Source of the DNA: Hellea sp.
Lineage (GTDB): Bacteria; Pseudomonadota; Alphaproteobacteria; Caulobacterales; Maricaulaceae
Assembly (NCBI GenBank): GCA_013002305.1
Contig: JABDKG010000042.1
Coordinates: 83,039-147,038 of the forward strand
Direction of reading: 5' to 3'
DNA: 64,000 nucleotides
Shown: in pieces, positions 62,711 to 64,000 of the stretch
Position numbering within the stretch: position 1 is the stretch's first letter
How the letters are laid out: each line of letters begins with the position of its first letter
Translations under genes and position numbers: made by a program
The notes under the pieces: generated by a model
What the model saw: only the letters and a program-made list of their open reading frames with translations
The model's database searches: none
Told to the model about the DNA's origin: nothing

Positions 62711-63190
62711 CTATTTGACCGGGGACTTTGCGAGTTCTTCTTTATCCTTCATCCCGTCATCTTCAGACTTTTCTTTGGCATCCCGGTTCCACTTGTGAAT
62801 GCTTTTGATCGGGCAGCGCTCCACTGACCCCGGCGTGTTGTTGGTGCCAAAGGCGCTGTCATAGACGACGAGATTATCAAATTTTGATAAGCAGCTCATA
62901 TTGCTGTCGAGCTCGATGGCTTGCGCCCATTTTAAATTCTGACATCCGCCCATTACCTCGACAATATACTCGTCATTGACGCCACGGTCCAAAATGACAG
63001 TGTTGCGCATTGCGCTGCGAAATCCGTCAATATTTCTGGTAAAACATATTTTGTCGGTTTGTTCACCCAATCTTACATCGTCGGCATAAGCCGCGATCCC
63101 TCGGGGCTGGTCCTTGTCATCGGCGCTGGTTGCGCAGCCTGTTATTCCAATCGCCAATAGGGTCGATAATATCATATATTTTTTAGTCAT
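62711..63190 (-). CDS. DUF6491-like lipoprotein
   Basis: 159 residues. Lipoprotein signal (MILSTLLAIGITGC), then a small domain with spaced Cys residues (ICFTRNIDGFR, GGCQNLKWAQAIEL, MSCLSKFDNL, ERCPIKSIH). The pattern of CFxxxxI with NxxxxLxR and C-terminal CxIxxI resembles DUF6491. Function unknown. Terminal residues are charged (KDKEELAKSPVK). It faces the terminator of the TonB receptor. Confidence 0.75.
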   Translation of the reverse strand: MTKKYMILSTLLAIGITGCATSADDKDQPRGIAAYADDVRLGEQTDKICFTRNIDGFRSAMRNTVILDRGVNDEYIVEVMGGCQNLKWAQAIELDSNMSCLSKFDNLVVYDSAFGTNNTPGSVERCPIKSIHKWNRDAKEKSEDDGMKDKEELAKSPVK

Positions 63191-63259
63191 TGAGGCCTCC
63201 TTAATTGATATGTTATCACAAAGTTGAGAGCGAATAAATCGATTTTGACAGAGGCATAA

Positions 63260-64000
63260 TTACGGCATGGGGCTCGGCTGTAAATCCAGTCTGTAACTAT
63301 CGACATTTGCCAAATATGGCTCTCCAGCAAGGGTTTCATATACCGAGCGACCTGCCCAATCGGTAATGACCGCGCGTAAATATCGTGGCGCCCCGGAAGA
63401 TGATAATGGCAGGCTATAATCCATCTTAAATTTAAACGGCGAGTTTTCCTGGTCAATGTCGACGAAGGACTGACCCAGAATATTCTCAACTCGCGAACCG
63501 TCAGGAAGGGTTTCAGTTTCAATGAGTTCCACGGTCATGGAAGCTCCGCGCATAAGACTGGGAGCGTTTTTAGGCAGATAGACTTTCCCTTCTAGCTGCT
63601 GAAAAGTTGCGCTGGGTGATTGTCCTGTAGGCGGCGGAGCAATGCGGTCGGGCTGAATCATTTCCAACTGCGCGGAATCGCGCCCCCGGTAAAACTGTTC
63701 CTGCCGTGCGACCATGATCTCTTGATTATTGCGATCTACAATAACACCGTCAATGACGACAAAATCCAAATCCCGAGTGACGGGTTCCGGCACCGCAATG
63801 ACCAGTCCCAATTGGCCGGGGAGACCGGTTAGTATTATTCGCGACTGTCCGATAAGTTCTGGCTGCGACATGCCCTGCCCAGCCGGCTTATAGGCGCTTA
63901 GAATAAGGCTATGACCAGCCAGCGCCGCGGAGCTTTGAATATCGATCTCGACAGGAATATTCTCGATTAAAAACAATCCCTGACTGGAAGAGTTCGGGCC
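63260..64000 (-). CDS. YbaY-like envelope protein, C-terminal part (start beyond window)
   Basis: At least 246 residues, still open at the window edge. Two similar halves are visible, the second with LEGKVYLPKNAPSLMRGASMTVELIE then RYLRAVITDWAGRSVYETLAGEPYL, resembling YbaY/YscW lipoprotein-chaperone domains. The first half (IPVEIDIQSSAALAGHSLILSAY) seems a diverged copy. It could be a periplasmic protein with two such domains. A TTG at 63976 is not preferred as start, since the frame continues upstream in a protein-like manner. Confidence 0.5.
   Translation of the reverse strand, partial: GPNSSSQGLFLIENIPVEIDIQSSAALAGHSLILSAYKPAGQGMSQPELIGQSRIILTGLPGQLGLVIAVPEPVTRDLDFVVIDGVIVDRNNQEIMVARQEQFYRGRDSAQLEMIQPDRIAPPPTGQSPSATFQQLEGKVYLPKNAPSLMRGASMTVELIETETLPDGSRVENILGQSFVDIDQENSPFKFKMDYSLPLSSSGAPRYLRAVITDWAGRSVYETLAGEPYLANVDSYRLDLQPSPMP

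Overview
The window looks like a chromosomal segment of a marine alphaproteobacterium, probably of the Hyphomonadaceae/Maricaulales type. I infer this from several family markers typical of that group: a DUF1013/TrcR cell-cycle regulator, DUF1192 and DUF1465 proteins, a DUF3035 (BamF-like) lipoprotein after ileS-lspA, a three-gene pnt transhydrogenase with a small aa3-oxidase subunit IV, COQ9, and an Oar-like TonB receptor. GC content looks close to 50% by eye. No rRNA, tRNA, insertion sequence, CRISPR array or integrase was recognised.

Layout. 1-2265 holds the start of rpoD and dnaG. 2387-5393 holds an FMN glutamate-synthase-like protein and an orphan histidine kinase. 5395-9637 is ileS-lspA-bamF. 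9809-15592 holds an M48 protease, a YcgN-like protein, a class A PBP and mdh. 15673-18809 is a sigma-54 regulator coupled to an outer-membrane porin. 19006-22266 is the transhydrogenase operon. 22312-23586 holds a hydrolase and a DksA/TraR protein. 23626-31642 is a specialised-metabolism island. 31682-33663 holds three secreted tail-collar paralogues. 33798-39773 holds an ABC exporter, COQ9, purEK, a GGDEF protein and YdcH-like proteins. 39851-48610 holds an SDR, trcR, an EnvZ/OmpR-type pair, ilvE, pgsA with a degenerate paralogue, and uvrC. 48954-52092 is an AraC regulator coupled to a propeller/Y_Y_Y protein. 52429-55091 holds pterin/folate genes and a Ca/Na antiporter. 55205-56832 holds VOC, LysM/BON and L,D-transpeptidase genes. 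56829-62642 holds a di-haem cytochrome lipoprotein, a beta-helix lipoprotein and a divergent TonB receptor. The window ends in two envelope proteins.

The most interesting system is the island at 23626-31642. On the plus strand an LpxL-like acyltransferase, an acyl-CoA-dehydrogenase homologue with an isovaleryl-CoA/prolyl-PCP type active site, an adenylation enzyme whose pocket reads as proline-specific, a peptidyl carrier protein and a flavin-dependent halogenase form a tightly coupled operon. This is the set needed to convert L-proline on a carrier into a halogenated pyrrole-2-carboxyl thioester, as in PltF/PltE/PltL/PltA or Bmp chemistry. No thioesterase or PKS is present. The acyltransferase of the operon, and a divergently transcribed glycosyltransferase plus tandem double sulfotransferase, suggest that the halopyrrole is placed on a glycolipid or glycoside that is then sulfated. 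That final product is inference.

A second unusual unit is the AraC regulator translationally coupled to a kinase-less, apparently cytoplasmic Reg_prop/Y_Y_Y protein. It resembles a hybrid two-component system split in two with the kinase missing. Smaller oddities include a PTPS-family enzyme without its catalytic Cys beside FolM and FolB, a degenerate PgsA paralogue, and an intrinsic terminator 37 bases before trcR.
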